From Haloactinopolyspora alba (GTDB lineage Bacteria; Actinomycetota; Actinomycetes; Jiangellales; Jiangellaceae): a stretch of 64,000 nucleotides of DNA. Of this stretch, positions 49,101 through 61,196 are shown piece after piece (the stretch's first letter is position 1; every line of letters begins with the position of its first letter). The translations under genes and the position numbers were made by a program. The notes under the pieces are model-generated. The model did no database searches and had not been told where the DNA came from. It was given only the letters and a program-made list of their open reading frames with translations. The stretch is from contig NZ_PYGE01000001.1 in NCBI RefSeq assembly GCF_003014555.1, positions 62,001 to 126,000 of the forward strand, read 5' to 3'.

Positions 49101-51620
49101 ACGGGTCAGGTCGGCCAGGGCTTCACCAATGCCCGGCATGGCGGTGTTGGCGGTGCACAGCCGGAGATCGTAGGTCAGCTCCCTGGTCGTCGAGCGCCGC
49201 TGGAGTTCGAGGAGCATCTCCACGATCAGGGCCGCGTCTCCGGGATTGATCACGTTGACGACCAGGGTGCGGACATAACCGTGCTGGCGCACATACCGCT
49301 CCACTCGGTCGGCCAACACGGCAGCAGCCTGGTTGCCACCAGCGGCGCGGGGCGCGTCCGGTACGCCGAGCGCGGCAGACAATTTGTTAAGCAATCCAAC
49401 AGCGTCGTCGGTACGCGGGTGCACCATCGCAGTCCAGAAGGGGGTCAGATTGGCGACCGCGGCGAGCAGGTGGTGGTTGTCCTGTCGCGGCACTGCGAAT
49501 GGGAATCCGAGGGAGTCGAGCCGGTCGAAGAAACTCGCTGCCGCGTCGGCGGCGGCCTCCCTGGTGTGCAGGGCAAGCTCCTTGCGCCAGGCTGCGCCGA
49601 CACTGCTCCACCCTGCGAACCACGCCAACCGAAGTGGGTGGGTTGGACCGGGTAGCAGGACGCGGTGGATGCCACCGAGCGCGTCGAGGTAGCGGACCGC
49701 CACCGCATCGATCTGCTGTAGACCGGCGAGTGCCCGCAGGGCGGCTCCGCGCTCGCTCTTGGCGACCTCGCCTAGATGGGCGGACAGCGCGGCGATCATC
49801 CGCTGGTAGCTGGCCGAATAGGCAACGGTCTCAGCCGAGATAGCGGAGAGATCGGTCGTCTCGATGACACCGATCGGCTCCATGTCTGACGCACTGGCAC
49901 CTGCGATCGCCTCGAACAATGTATCGCGGACGCGGATGAACTCGCCGAAGACCTGCTCTGCCGCAGGGCCGAGCGAGTCGACCCACGGGGTCTCGTCCCG
50001 GACCGGGGCGGAGGGCGCGCCCTCCTGGCTGATCGCCAGCTGCCACATGCCGAGCTCACGCGGGCTGATCAAGGTGTCGCGCTCGATCTGGGTCAGCAGC
50101 CGGGAGAGCCTGACCTCGACGCCGCCACCACCGGCTACGTGCACGTTCGCACTGGCGTACGCCGAGGTGCGCGACCCGTTGACCCAGGAGACCTCGCCAG
50201 GAGTGAGCTCCTTGCCGGGGCGTCCGTCGACGAGGCGGCCGAAGGCCAGCCGCTGGATCGCGTGGGTAAGGCTCTCGTAACGCTGTGCCCGAGTCTCGGG
50301 CGGCTCCTCGCTCTCGTCGGCGTTGACGACATAAAAGAGCTCGCTCATGCCGGAGGAAGGGCCCGTGACGATCCGCCGGTCGGTCTCTGCGATCGGTGTA
50401 ACGATCAGGCGGTGCCAGCCCTCGTCGAGCTGGGCCTTGCGCAGGTTGCGGATCGTGCCCTTGTAGTTACTCTTCGGACGTACTCCGGCGGCCACGTTTA
50501 CCGCCTTGCCGGTGGGCTCACCATCCTCGGCGACCAGCTCGACACGGAGCTTGAGCAGTCCGTCAGCGGTGGTCAGGGCCGGGCCAATGCCGAAGGTTGC
50601 AGCGATGTCCTTGGCACCTGTCGGACCGGCAATCAGGTACGGCTGTCCGGCGAGCGTCTCCAAGACCGGGTAGTTCTTGAGATGCTCCGCGTCGTCCCCG
50701 ACGACTGGCAGGCCGACAATGTGGACGTCGATCTCGACCTGCACCTCGCGCTCATTCGGCGCGGGCCACTTGTCGAAGGTCAGGCCGCGGTTGTCGCGGT
50801 CGGTGATGATCCGCCGGGTCCAGATGCCGCGGTCCTCTAGGCCGATCTTCCCAACGAAGCGGCCAAGCCGGGCGATGAAGCCGGGGTCGGCGAGTCCGAG
50901 GGAGAGCACCCGCTGCCGCTCGGCAAGGTCACTGCGGCTGAGGTCGTCCACATGGACGCGATTGCGACCCACCCGCCCGGACACGTCATCGAGCGTCTTG
51001 AAGAGCGCCAGATCGGGAACCAGGCCGAAACAGAAGATCGCCGCTCCTGCGGCGTCGGGTTCGTAATCATTGGCAGCGATGGTAAGCAGGTAATGTACCC
51101 AGGCCTGGTCGGTGGCGCGGCCGTCCTTCTTCTGGGCGAGAGCGTGCTGCAGACGGTCGATGCCGTCGCGCAGCGAAGTCGGCACCCGGCTCATCAGCTC
51201 CTCGCGTAGCATGCCGTAGGCGTTGCCGACCTCGACTTCCTCGAAGGTGGCCACGCCGAAGGAGTCCTCGGCGCTCGCGCGGAGCCCCGGCGGCACGAAG
51301 GCCAGCAGTGGCCCGGAGGTTTCTTCGACAGGTCGGTTCCGCAGCTCGACGAGCTGGGTGCTGGTCACCAGCATGTCGTCGCCGCTGGCGACCTCCTCAT
51401 CATTCGCCAGCAGGCACACCACGGTCCCAGGCAAGGTGGCAGTACGCAACCGGTGAACCAGGCGGGAGCCGAGCTCGCCGTCGAGTTCGGTGACGCGCAT
51501 GCAGTGGCCCGCCTGCCGGTTGGAGAGCAGGGCGAGCAGGTGGGGGACGAGCACGTCCTCCAGGGCACTGCGCCGGTCGGCCATGGTGGGCTCGGTCAGC
51601 CCGACCGCGGTGGCAGCCAA
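46176..51620 (-). CDS. mad8: MADS-like HerA/FtsK-type ATPase (MAD8-like)
   Basis: An 1814-residue protein, the last gene of the operon. The long N-terminal ~1350 residues have mixed alpha/beta content and no motif I can name; a Pro/Ser-rich linker lies at about 1330-1420. The C-terminal ATPase has Walker A GVQGGGKSYT (near 1457) and Walker B LVVFDEAHKYI (near 1685), the layout of HerA-type DNA translocases. It resembles the large ATPase of methylation-associated defence systems and the DptH proteins of phosphorothioation-linked restriction. Start TTG 51620 is preferred because GAGGAG lies 6 bases upstream; it overlaps the preceding gene by 25 bases. Alternative ATG 51584 lacks a ribosome site. 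Confidence 0.75.
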   Translation of the reverse strand: MAATAVGLTEPTMADRRSALEDVLVPHLLALLSNRQAGHCMRVTELDGELGSRLVHRLRTATLPGTVVCLLANDEEVASGDDMLVTSTQLVELRNRPVEETSGPLLAFVPPGLRASAEDSFGVATFEEVEVGNAYGMLREELMSRVPTSLRDGIDRLQHALAQKKDGRATDQAWVHYLLTIAANDYEPDAAGAAIFCFGLVPDLALFKTLDDVSGRVGRNRVHVDDLSRSDLAERQRVLSLGLADPGFIARLGRFVGKIGLEDRGIWTRRIITDRDNRGLTFDKWPAPNEREVQVEIDVHIVGLPVVGDDAEHLKNYPVLETLAGQPYLIAGPTGAKDIAATFGIGPALTTADGLLKLRVELVAEDGEPTGKAVNVAAGVRPKSNYKGTIRNLRKAQLDEGWHRLIVTPIAETDRRIVTGPSSGMSELFYVVNADESEEPPETRAQRYESLTHAIQRLAFGRLVDGRPGKELTPGEVSWVNGSRTSAYASANVHVAGGGGVEVRLSRLLTQIERDTLISPRELGMWQLAISQEGAPSAPVRDETPWVDSLGPAAEQVFGEFIRVRDTLFEAIAGASASDMEPIGVIETTDLSAISAETVAYSASYQRMIAALSAHLGEVAKSERGAALRALAGLQQIDAVAVRYLDALGGIHRVLLPGPTHPLRLAWFAGWSSVGAAWRKELALHTREAAADAAASFFDRLDSLGFPFAVPRQDNHHLLAAVANLTPFWTAMVHPRTDDAVGLLNKLSAALGVPDAPRAAGGNQAAAVLADRVERYVRQHGYVRTLVVNVINPGDAALIVEMLLELQRRSTTRELTYDLRLCTANTAMPGIGEALADLTRSDGRFNNDEAEAFGARQGSGVPKLAYSVRSMDEFEDRPGEFEAHLTIFVDAFSGEQHETGPLQEVAHPPAYGLIQQATTAFHANEDGTSVTWRKTPVCARPGATGGGLGEVLAKLPQTLAGAAASVATDGTATGHVPTTTLNLDGQQRSLLHQAHDVSDWVVIIDRTLGLEYFDRAADSGSRSDFVIDYVAGRVGLGRQVLVSSRKVEELRGLLTPVLSDHGLVVDDRHLQTFFEQLRLLSGSLAFKLSSAARNQRSEVLGLALARLYLEGQRVLDDQIVVPLDAHQDLYVEARRRSGAEKSLRRTDLALFSFDANARTITCRLVEVKAYSKIRNVTEYEALRRSITEQVETSETVLAAQFAPNLSDPDRVDRAVKNVEFAALLRFYLERSERYKMVGRSVSTHARRLLETLDDGFILSFERIGLIFELAGESSRPEVIDGVEFHHIGREEIDELLADVPTEPDRPRDATEPFATTVPALTRTRREDAAFRAPTLDALADKPQETEPDWQSPPVPPPVDLSPKPAVPEAFDSAPPVDRSSEDRETSVAPTTDVGVEDPPALQDVWSHASASSQRAITPPVLLGVTYTTPQRAILGEAAGGRKIGLDLNESHTISLFGVQGGGKSYTLGSIIEGATLPAPGVNDLPNPLATVVFHYSRTQDYAPEFTSMKYPNDVESQIDLLRNRYGAEPAALEDVLLLAPQDQVEERREEFPDLDVQPLLFASSELQATHWRFLLGAVGNQAMYIRQLMQVLKANRNNLSLTTVRQGVESSGMADNLKDLARQRLDLASNYIDDSVRISDYVRPGRLVIVDLRDEFIEKDESLGLFVVLMQLFAEAKIDGSHFNKLVVFDEAHKYIDSLDLVDVLVESVREMRHKGMSIVVASQDPPSVPVSLIELSDVVVLHKMTSPAWLKHIQKANSALNGLRPENLAHLQPGEAYTWAGKANDHAFTRNAVRVSLRPRVTRHGGETKMASS

Positions 51621-53251
51621 CTCTGGCTCCTCTCCAGGTGAGCGCCGATGGTGAAGCGCGGGGTGACGGTCTGGGCCAGGTAGGCGTCAGAGAGGTCGCG
51701 GTAGTAGCCGATCTCGCGAAGCCGGTCGACGAAGGCAGCGGTGTTGGCGCGCACGGCGGCCTGATCAGGCAGGTCAGGCCCATGGAAGCCGTCTTCCGTC
51801 GGCAAGGTGTCGATGTAGAGACCATAGCGGGTTTGCAGCGTCTCGAGGACCTCGTCGACCCGCATCGGACGCGTCCGCATTTGCCCGGAGGCATCAGGCT
51901 GCACCAAGCAAACCTGCAGTAGCACCTCCAGCAGCCGGGAGTCGAGCACGAATCGACGTACGCCGGTACTGCCCCGCGGCTGGGTGAGCAGCTCGCCGGG
52001 GCGACCCTTGAGGAACATCGAGTCCAGGCAGTCGACGAGGTACTTGCGTTGGAAGGCGCCGCGGTAGTGCATGATCAGCTCGAGGTAAGTGTCGAAGCGG
52101 CTCAGGCCGAGGTCGATGATGGTCTGCAACTCGGGCGCGAGGGGTTCCTCCTCTTCGTCGAGGATCCTGCGTACCCGCATGTCGAAGAAGACCTCCCGGT
52201 CAGCCTCGTACTTCTTGTCGAGCAGCGCGATGGCGTCCGCAGCGGCCAGGTCACCCTTGCCGGGCATCGCGTACTTACCCTGCCGGTGCAGGTCCTTGGC
52301 GAAGTCAGTGAGTTTGAGCACCGCGAATGTGCCACGAACGAACTGCGGCAGCCGGCCGTACCAGGTTGCGGCACTCTTGACCGCGTACTCCGCGGGCAGC
52401 TCGCCCTCCGAGCCGGCGACGTCGACGAAGAGCTGGGGACGAAAGCGGCACTGCTCGTCGTGCTTGTAGCCGCCGACGCAGGCGTTGTCGACAGCGCCGT
52501 CGCGCACGGCGGCGGGCACGAGCTTGAACATCCGAAGGTGGTACAGCGCCAGGTGGAAGGAGAGCAGAATCTTGAGGTGCTCCACGAGGACGGTGCGCGG
52601 CATGAAGTTGCGGTGGAGCAGCAGCCGAAGCACGTCCTCGCCCAGCAGTTCGGCGGGTTGGCGGCACAGTTGCTTCTGCTCACGACGGGAGGAGTTTTCG
52701 GCGCGGTCCTGCGCCTTGCCCTGAGTTGCCTCGACCATGCTGAGCAGTGCCTGGGACTCCACGTCGATGTCGGGGCCGGGCACGGCCTCGCCGGTGGTGG
52801 GGTCGATGTCGGAGAAGAAGAACTCGCGCAACGCCTTGAGGGCGATGTCGTTGACCGCGAGTAGCTCGTAGAGTTGCTCGTCGGCGCCGTAGGGACGTGA
52901 CCTGAAGGTGTTCCGCAGTCGGTAGGCGAACCCGTGCAGCGGACGTGGCCCGGCGACTGCCTCGCTGACCCGGCCGCGGTTCACCAGGTCCAGCAGGTGA
53001 GTGGCGACCCAGCGGCGGGTGACGTCCTCATTGTCGGCGAACCCGTCGAACCGGCCTGTCTTGTCGTCGACCAGTAGTTCCAGGTACGCGTTGACGTCGA
53101 GGTCGGTGGCACGCCGCATCCGGCTGGTCACACCGCCGTGCCACAGCCTGGCCAGGAAGGCAGTGAGGACACGGTCCATGGCGAGCGTTTTGTAGTCGAT
53201 GCGGCTGATCGCGTCGCATCGGAAGGCGCGGTCCTTGCTGTCTAGCGCCAT
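51596..53251 (-). CDS. mad7: MADS-like protein MAD7
   Basis: A 551-residue soluble protein without enzymatic motifs that I can see. It is rich in helices (LDVNAYLELLVDDKTGRFDG, DVLRLLLHRNFMPRTVLVEH, LKILLSFHLALYHLRMFKLV) and has a Cys pair (NACVGGYKHDEQC). The size and its position between the kinase and the HerA-type ATPase match the MAD7/DptG-like subunit that partners the ATPase in these systems. ATG 53251 lies 10 bases inside the end of the kinase gene, so the two are translationally coupled. Confidence 0.65.
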   Translation of the reverse strand: MALDSKDRAFRCDAISRIDYKTLAMDRVLTAFLARLWHGGVTSRMRRATDLDVNAYLELLVDDKTGRFDGFADNEDVTRRWVATHLLDLVNRGRVSEAVAGPRPLHGFAYRLRNTFRSRPYGADEQLYELLAVNDIALKALREFFFSDIDPTTGEAVPGPDIDVESQALLSMVEATQGKAQDRAENSSRREQKQLCRQPAELLGEDVLRLLLHRNFMPRTVLVEHLKILLSFHLALYHLRMFKLVPAAVRDGAVDNACVGGYKHDEQCRFRPQLFVDVAGSEGELPAEYAVKSAATWYGRLPQFVRGTFAVLKLTDFAKDLHRQGKYAMPGKGDLAAADAIALLDKKYEADREVFFDMRVRRILDEEEEPLAPELQTIIDLGLSRFDTYLELIMHYRGAFQRKYLVDCLDSMFLKGRPGELLTQPRGSTGVRRFVLDSRLLEVLLQVCLVQPDASGQMRTRPMRVDEVLETLQTRYGLYIDTLPTEDGFHGPDLPDQAAVRANTAAFVDRLREIGYYRDLSDAYLAQTVTPRFTIGAHLERSQSWLPPRSG

Positions 53252-56200
53252 TCCGCGTCCTCGGTCTCGGGCACCAACGCCTCCTGGGTGATCAGGTGGA
53301 GAACGCCGTCGTCGCTTCGTCGCACCGTGTGCATCGCCGACCCGTCGACGGTCAACAGCACCTCGTCGTAGGGCACCGCGGCGAGCTGGTTCTTGAAGAC
53401 AGTCAATGCCAGCGCGTAGCCCTGGTCGTCGTCGATACTTGCCTGGTAGCCACGCCGGAACCGTTCGATGAGCTCGAAGAGGTCCAACCCGATCCGCAAC
53501 TCCGCTGGAGGGATATTCTGTCTGCCGGGGTCGATGTACGTGAGCCGGAGTGCGGTGGGCCGGGTCTCCAGGTAGGGGTGGGCGTCGGTGCCGACGCGTC
53601 CGGCCCGGAAGCCATCGCCAGGGAAGCGCCGCAGGCTGCGGACGGTGCCGCGGACCACATCTCGGATCCGGATGACGAGCCCACCGGCGGCGAGCTCAGG
53701 GGACACGACGCCCTCGCTGCGGTTGAGCGCCTCGAGAAACAGCTCGGTCGGGACCGGCCGCTTGCCGTCAAGCAGCTCTAGGAACGACTGCACCGAGGCG
53801 TAAGGCAGCATCTTCACCGCCTCGACGGGGTCGCGCATCTCGAAGTACGACAGACGGCGTGCCGCGGAGACGAACTCGATGATCTCATCGGCATTGGCAT
53901 CGGCGCCGTTGACCTCCGGGTGCATCGCCCGAAGCAGGTCCCGCTCTGGGGTGATCCGGTCCGAGGCGCTGACCAGATAGTGCTTCAGCAGGCCCTCGCT
54001 GGCCAGACGCCGGTCGAGCACAGGCTGTGGTGAGCGGGCTACGTCGACCTGGTGGAGCTGGTTAAGCAGCCGGTCTCGCTCGATGACGGTGTCGCCGCCA
54101 CGGTAGGCGTTGAAGTAGTGGCTGGCGAGGATCAGCCTAGACTCCTTGGCCTCGTAAAGGTCGTGGATCTCGGCACAGTCCCGACCCGAGGTCAGGGTGT
54201 AGGCGAGTGCGGAGCGCAGGTCGCGCAGGGTGATGTGCAGCCGGCCGCGAAGCTGGGCTATCTCGTAGATGCGCCGCATGCGCTCCTTGATCTGCGGCCC
54301 GACGACCGGGTGGGCGATCGTGGCCGCGTTCTGCCGGGCGTAGCAGCCCTCGAAGAGGGCGCAGCCCTCACAGGCGGACCAAAACTCGGGGCGGACCAAC
54401 GAGTCCAGCATCCGCTCCAGGATCGAGTTGTTGGAGCCCTCGCCGTTGAGCGTGTCGGCCGGGCGGACGGTCACGTCACGGAGGTTTAGGTTGACCACCG
54501 CGACCGGCCCCGGTTCGTCATCCTCGCCGCGCAACCCGACCTCGACGACCCGAGTGAGCGCAGCGAACTCCTCGGGGTGGTGGCTGAGGAAGTCGACCAA
54601 GCGGCCCTCGTTGACCGCGATCAGCCGGGTCTCGCCGGTCAGCACCCCGACCTCGTCGGCTCCGGCGAACGGCGCAAAGAATTCGGTGAGCACGTCGTCA
54701 CTGACGACGCCGTCCTCGTCCTGACTGCCGTCGTAGTTGGTGTCGAAGCGACGACCGTTCAGCTCGAAGTCGGCGCCGTTTGCCCGCTCGGAGGTGAACG
54801 TCGCGCCACGCTCACGTGCGGTGGCCGCGAGGCTCTCCAGGAAGGCGGTTTTGCCGTCACCAGCGTTGCCGGTGACTATCACCAGCGAGTGTGCGCCGGC
54901 CAGCACGCTCGGGGTGAGGGCCAAGTCGAGCCCTGTGGGCACGTAGACGCGCACATCTGCGGCATCCATGCCACGGGTACCGCGGTTGCTACGCCGGCTC
55001 TGGCTGTAGAGCGTCTGCAGGTAGGCAACGAACGGGTTGTGACCCTGTGCCACGCCGTCACTGCTGGACACAACCACCGGATCAGGTTTGACTGGCTCGG
55101 GCATCGCTGGCTTCGGCGGTTCGGCAGCCGCCTTGAGCGCTGTCAGGAACTCCTCGGCGCCGCTGAACCGACCACCGCGCTCCGGCGAGATCGCCTTGAG
55201 GATCGTCTTGACCAGTTCGGGAGTTACGCCGGGCAGGGCGAATCGCTCGCGCGGGTCCTCGGCAGCCACCGCGAGCGGCGGGGTGCTGGCCCCGTCCCAC
55301 GGGTAGGCGTTGGTTAGGGCCTCGTACAGCGTGATCCCGAGCGCGTAGAGGTCCCGGTCGATGTAGCCGGCCGTGCTGGCCGGCACCTGATCGAGGTCCG
55401 GCGGGGTGTAGCGCGGGGTGCTGGCGGTGTGGCCCTGGGTGGATTCGGGGGTCTTGGCGATGCCGAAGTCGAGGATCTTGACCCCGTCTTCGGTCCATAG
55501 CAGGTTGCCCGGCTTGATGTCGCAATGCCAGACGTCCAGGCCGTGCAGGTACTTCAGCCCTTCGGCGACGTCGATACCGATCCGCCGGACGTCGCCTGGA
55601 GTGAGCGTGCCGCCTCGGATAACCTCGCCGAGATCCTCACCGGTGACGAACTCGAAGACCAGGAACGGATATGGGTGCGGCTTCGGCAGCACGTCGACGT
55701 CGAACATCCGCACCACGTTTGGATGCGCCGTCGCGTCCTGAAGCCGGGACAGCACCATACCCTCACGACGAGCCCGCTCCCGAGTGCCCTCCCCGTCGCG
55801 GAGGATCAGCTTGATGACCCGGTCGACGTTGCGCATGGTGTCGAAGACTCTGTAAGCAACGCCGCTCGCGCCGGGCTTGCCGAGGCGCTGCTGCACGATG
55901 TATTTGGTGCCTAACGCGAAGTCCCGCGGCAAGTTCCGCCAGTACTGCGGATCGCGCCTCTTTTCGTCATTACCCTCAGCCCGCGCATGGTCCGGCGGCG
56001 TCGGCGGTTCTCCTCCATTGCCACCGGTGACCCGGCGCCTAGGTCGGTTGACCTCACCGATCGCTAGGTTGAGGCGGCGGATCGCCTCTCGCGCGTCGGG
56101 CCGGTCTTCCGGCTTTGCGGCGCACAGCAGTGAGAGCCAGTGCCGCAGCGGCGATGGCACGTCGGCCTGCTCCAAGTCCTTCTCCGGAAGTGCTCCGCCG

Positions 56201-57471
56201 GCCTTGACCTGCTCGGTCACTGACTCGAAGGGCAGGTGGCCGGACAGCATCTCGAAGCCGATCACGCCGACCGCGTAGATGTCCGCCTTGTCGGTCATCT
56301 TTGTCGGGATTTCCATCGCCTCGGGCGCCAGATAGGCGTGGTCCGCGGCGGCGTGGGCGTCAAGTGCGACTGTATGGGCCCGCATCTGGGCGGTCTTGGC
56401 GTAGTCGAAGCCGATGATCATTGCCCGGCCGTCCTGGGTAAGCAGAATGGTCGCCGGGTTCAGCGCCCGGTGCACGATCTTGCGGGACTGGGCATGCGCG
56501 AGCCCGGTGAGCACCTGCCGCAGGATCAGCAGCTTCCGGTCCCGAGTGAGCGGCTCGACCGGCTTCTCACCCAAGTGCAGCCGGAGTGCGTGTCCCGGGA
56601 TGTCGTCGTAGACGGTGACGAAGCCACGGTCCTCGGGGTCAGGGAAGAAGTCCTTAACTCCGACGATCGCCGGATGCGGCGGTAGCTTGCCGAGGGCCTC
56701 GTACGCGATGCCGATCTGCTTCTGTTTCTTCTCCCGTTCGCGCGTGGGTGCGTACAGGTCGGGCTGGCGCACCACGAGCCGTACAGTTCCCGAGCCTTGC
56801 ACCGCGTTGGCGTTCTTCGCTCGGTACTCCCCCACCACGTCGATCCCGCCAGCATGGATAGTCTCGCTCAGCGTGTCGAGGACCAGCCAATTGCCGAACT
56901 GCAGCGGCCCGGTGGGCACCTGACCAATCCGCTTGACCTCCTCGACGATCTTCTCGTGGTTGCGCTCGATGTCTGCGTCAACCGAGAAGGAGCCGGTCGG
57001 CACCCGGGAGGCGTCGGAAAGCAAGGTCACCAGGTGCTGCAGGTTGACGGTGGCGGCGGCATCACGCTGTGGAGTGTTGTGGTCGACGAGCCGGGCATCC
57101 CGAGCTGGGAGCACGACGACAGCGTCGACATAGACCCGGGAGAGCTGCGGGTGCGTGTCCTCGAGGAGGCTCTTGAGCCGTTTGGCGTTCTCCCGCAGTT
57201 TCGGTAGCGGCGTATGGAACGGCGAACGCCCCGCTGGCATCCACCGTGACCCCTGCACATCGATCCGGCCGAAGGTGCCCTTCACATCGATCACGTAGAC
57301 CATGTGGCCGGTCACGACCACCAGGTCGACCTCGAAGAGCCGGCCCTGCGAGTCCGGGATCTCCAGGGAGTGCAGGACCGTCCACTCGGCCGGCCCGTGA
57401 TCACGCAGGTGGGCGATGACAGCCCGTTCCGCATCGTTCACGGGCCGGCCGATCGGAACGATCCTCACCAT
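53242..57471 (-). CDS. mad6: MADS-like NERD/double kinase/ATPase protein (MAD6-like, PglW-like)
   Basis: A 1409-residue protein. Order: NERD nuclease-related domain (~1-135; LFEVDLVVVTGHMVYVIDVK, GTFGRIDVQ), a degenerate protein kinase (~185-480) with HRALNPATIL in place of HRDxxxxN and GFDYAK in place of DFG, a second kinase (~520-770) with intact HCDIKPGNLL (near 645) and LDFGIAK (near 666), and a C-terminal P-loop ATPase (Walker A TGNAGDGKTAF near 867) with a Cys cluster (SACEGCALFEGCYARQ). The first kinase is thus probably a pseudokinase. This NERD-kinase plan is that of PglW in phage-growth-limitation systems and of the MADS kinase. It presumably signals infection by phosphorylating partners. 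ATG 57471 overlaps the end of the specificity gene. Confidence 0.8.
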   Translation of the reverse strand: MVRIVPIGRPVNDAERAVIAHLRDHGPAEWTVLHSLEIPDSQGRLFEVDLVVVTGHMVYVIDVKGTFGRIDVQGSRWMPAGRSPFHTPLPKLRENAKRLKSLLEDTHPQLSRVYVDAVVVLPARDARLVDHNTPQRDAAATVNLQHLVTLLSDASRVPTGSFSVDADIERNHEKIVEEVKRIGQVPTGPLQFGNWLVLDTLSETIHAGGIDVVGEYRAKNANAVQGSGTVRLVVRQPDLYAPTREREKKQKQIGIAYEALGKLPPHPAIVGVKDFFPDPEDRGFVTVYDDIPGHALRLHLGEKPVEPLTRDRKLLILRQVLTGLAHAQSRKIVHRALNPATILLTQDGRAMIIGFDYAKTAQMRAHTVALDAHAAADHAYLAPEAMEIPTKMTDKADIYAVGVIGFEMLSGHLPFESVTEQVKAGGALPEKDLEQADVPSPLRHWLSLLCAAKPEDRPDAREAIRRLNLAIGEVNRPRRRVTGGNGGEPPTPPDHARAEGNDEKRRDPQYWRNLPRDFALGTKYIVQQRLGKPGASGVAYRVFDTMRNVDRVIKLILRDGEGTRERARREGMVLSRLQDATAHPNVVRMFDVDVLPKPHPYPFLVFEFVTGEDLGEVIRGGTLTPGDVRRIGIDVAEGLKYLHGLDVWHCDIKPGNLLWTEDGVKILDFGIAKTPESTQGHTASTPRYTPPDLDQVPASTAGYIDRDLYALGITLYEALTNAYPWDGASTPPLAVAAEDPRERFALPGVTPELVKTILKAISPERGGRFSGAEEFLTALKAAAEPPKPAMPEPVKPDPVVVSSSDGVAQGHNPFVAYLQTLYSQSRRSNRGTRGMDAADVRVYVPTGLDLALTPSVLAGAHSLVIVTGNAGDGKTAFLESLAATARERGATFTSERANGADFELNGRRFDTNYDGSQDEDGVVSDDVLTEFFAPFAGADEVGVLTGETRLIAVNEGRLVDFLSHHPEEFAALTRVVEVGLRGEDDEPGPVAVVNLNLRDVTVRPADTLNGEGSNNSILERMLDSLVRPEFWSACEGCALFEGCYARQNAATIAHPVVGPQIKERMRRIYEIAQLRGRLHITLRDLRSALAYTLTSGRDCAEIHDLYEAKESRLILASHYFNAYRGGDTVIERDRLLNQLHQVDVARSPQPVLDRRLASEGLLKHYLVSASDRITPERDLLRAMHPEVNGADANADEIIEFVSAARRLSYFEMRDPVEAVKMLPYASVQSFLELLDGKRPVPTELFLEALNRSEGVVSPELAAGGLVIRIRDVVRGTVRSLRRFPGDGFRAGRVGTDAHPYLETRPTALRLTYIDPGRQNIPPAELRIGLDLFELIERFRRGYQASIDDDQGYALALTVFKNQLAAVPYDEVLLTVDGSAMHTVRRSDDGVLHLITQEALVPETEDAEWR

Positions 57472-58891
57472 CGGGCCTCCGCCTCCTCGATCGCGTCGGT
57501 GAGCAAAGCCAGCGCTTGATCTTCGAGGACGTCCGCGCGGTCACGGTCTCGGTACGCCTTACGGACAGTCTCCGCTATGCGTTCGCGGTCGGCCATAGGT
57601 GCTAGCGGAATCGGCAAGTCGCGAAGGAGCGTCGTGTGATATTCTTGCTGCTTTCCTCCGACGCTGATGGACCGGAAGATCCGGAACATCGCGTTGGTCC
57701 GAAAGAGTGCGAAGAGGTAGGCTCCCGGAACCTCGGCTCTGCCACTCAGCACCCGAAGGAAGTCCTGGCCATACGCATTCTCGAGCAGGCTCCCTGTGAT
57801 GAACACCGACCGGGAGTAAACTTCGTTCTCGCCGAACGTACCGTGCGCCGCCACGAGGATCGTCTCGTCTTCTTGGAGGATGTCGCCCGGTGCCGCAGCA
57901 GCACTGATCCAGCGCCCCTCCGGCCGCCCCCAAAACGCCTGACGCTGCCCCACCAGCCGAACGCCGTGCTCCTCGTCGGTGTCGATCCGTTTGAAGCGGG
58001 CGCCGGTCCGAAGAGTTCCGCCCTCGCACACCTGCCCCAGCGTCGTGCCGGGAACCGACCGAAGCACGTCGGTCAGGCGCTGCGCGCGCGGCCTGAAGTT
58101 CAACGCCCGCAGTGTCACGGGAGTAACGCCATGAACGACGAAACCGAGGTCGGACTCCTCGTCGTGCCAACGGTAGTCGATGAGTTCGGGGAGACCAGCG
58201 CTGCGGAAGAAATCCTCGGAGGCGGCGACGAGTCCTGCCTGGAAGGCGGCCCTCAGACGGGCGCTCTCTTCGACCAGGTCGTGGATCTGTTGCTCCAGCA
58301 CGGAGTCGAACCGCGGAACGGGAAGGTCGACGAGATGGTGCGGCTCGATATGTTTCACCGCCGATCCGTAGACTGAAGCCTTGACGAACGCTTCTCCGAA
58401 CCGGCTAGCGAGGAATGCATACAGGTACCCGGCCCTAATCTTGCCTGGATCGGGCTCGACTTTGAGAACATCCTGCGAGGACCAGATGGTCGCCATGTCG
58501 GGGCGTACGTAGGACCTCCGTCCCGCATGGAATCCCGAACATGAGATTAGCGTCATCCCAGGCTTGAGCCGGAGGTGGGAGAGACTGCCAGACTCGGCGT
58601 CGGATCTCCTCAGCCGCGGCAGTCTCGTAAGGTCGCTGGTCATCATGTCTTTGCTACCAAGGAACGGCACGCTGTGCTCTGGATTGGACAGATAGACTCG
58701 GCGGAACTGCGGCCCGTTGAAGATACCGTCGTTGTAACCAGTCGTGAGGCTGGCGAGACGCACTGTGTTGGGGAGGACTTCAAGGCGCTTGCGCACCTCC
58801 AGTGCACCAGAGAGATACGGCGAGGCATCGAGCCGGAGCCCTTGGTCAGAGAACCAGTCGGCCCGGACAGGGTTGTCCATTCTGGCGATCT

Positions 58892-58895
<4 letters not shown>
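57465..58895 (-). CDS. mad5: Restriction-modification specificity subunit (MAD5-like, HsdS-type)
   Basis: A 476-residue protein resembling HsdS: two target-recognition regions, each with a DxxLPxP-like ending (HHLVDLPVPRFDSVLEQQIH near 215-235; HTTLLRDLPIPLAPMADRER near 435-455) followed by helical spacer segments. It should bind the methyltransferase and define the DNA target, probably a bipartite site. ATG 58895 overlaps the stop of the methyltransferase gene (ATGA, 58892-58895), so the two subunits are made together. Confidence 0.8.
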
Positions 58896-61036
<2,141 letters not shown>

Positions 61037-61196
61037 CACATTCTTGTCTGTTGCGCTCGTCAAAGGAGGTCGGGGCCACGTGTGGGGCTGCGACCGCCAG
61101 CTGGTCGAAGCATATCGGTGGATCTGCCGCACGAACACGGCACGCGTTGACTCATCTCAGGATGGTCCGCGGGTCGATACGTTGCCTCATCTGGAA
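61037..61196. promoter_or_regulatory. Promoter region of the MADS-like operon
   Basis: About 160 bases upstream of mad2, bounded on the right by transposase remnants. No mad1-type regulator gene is present. No clear operator could be picked out; GGTCCGCGGGTCGATACG near 61165 is only a weak candidate. Confidence 0.35.
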
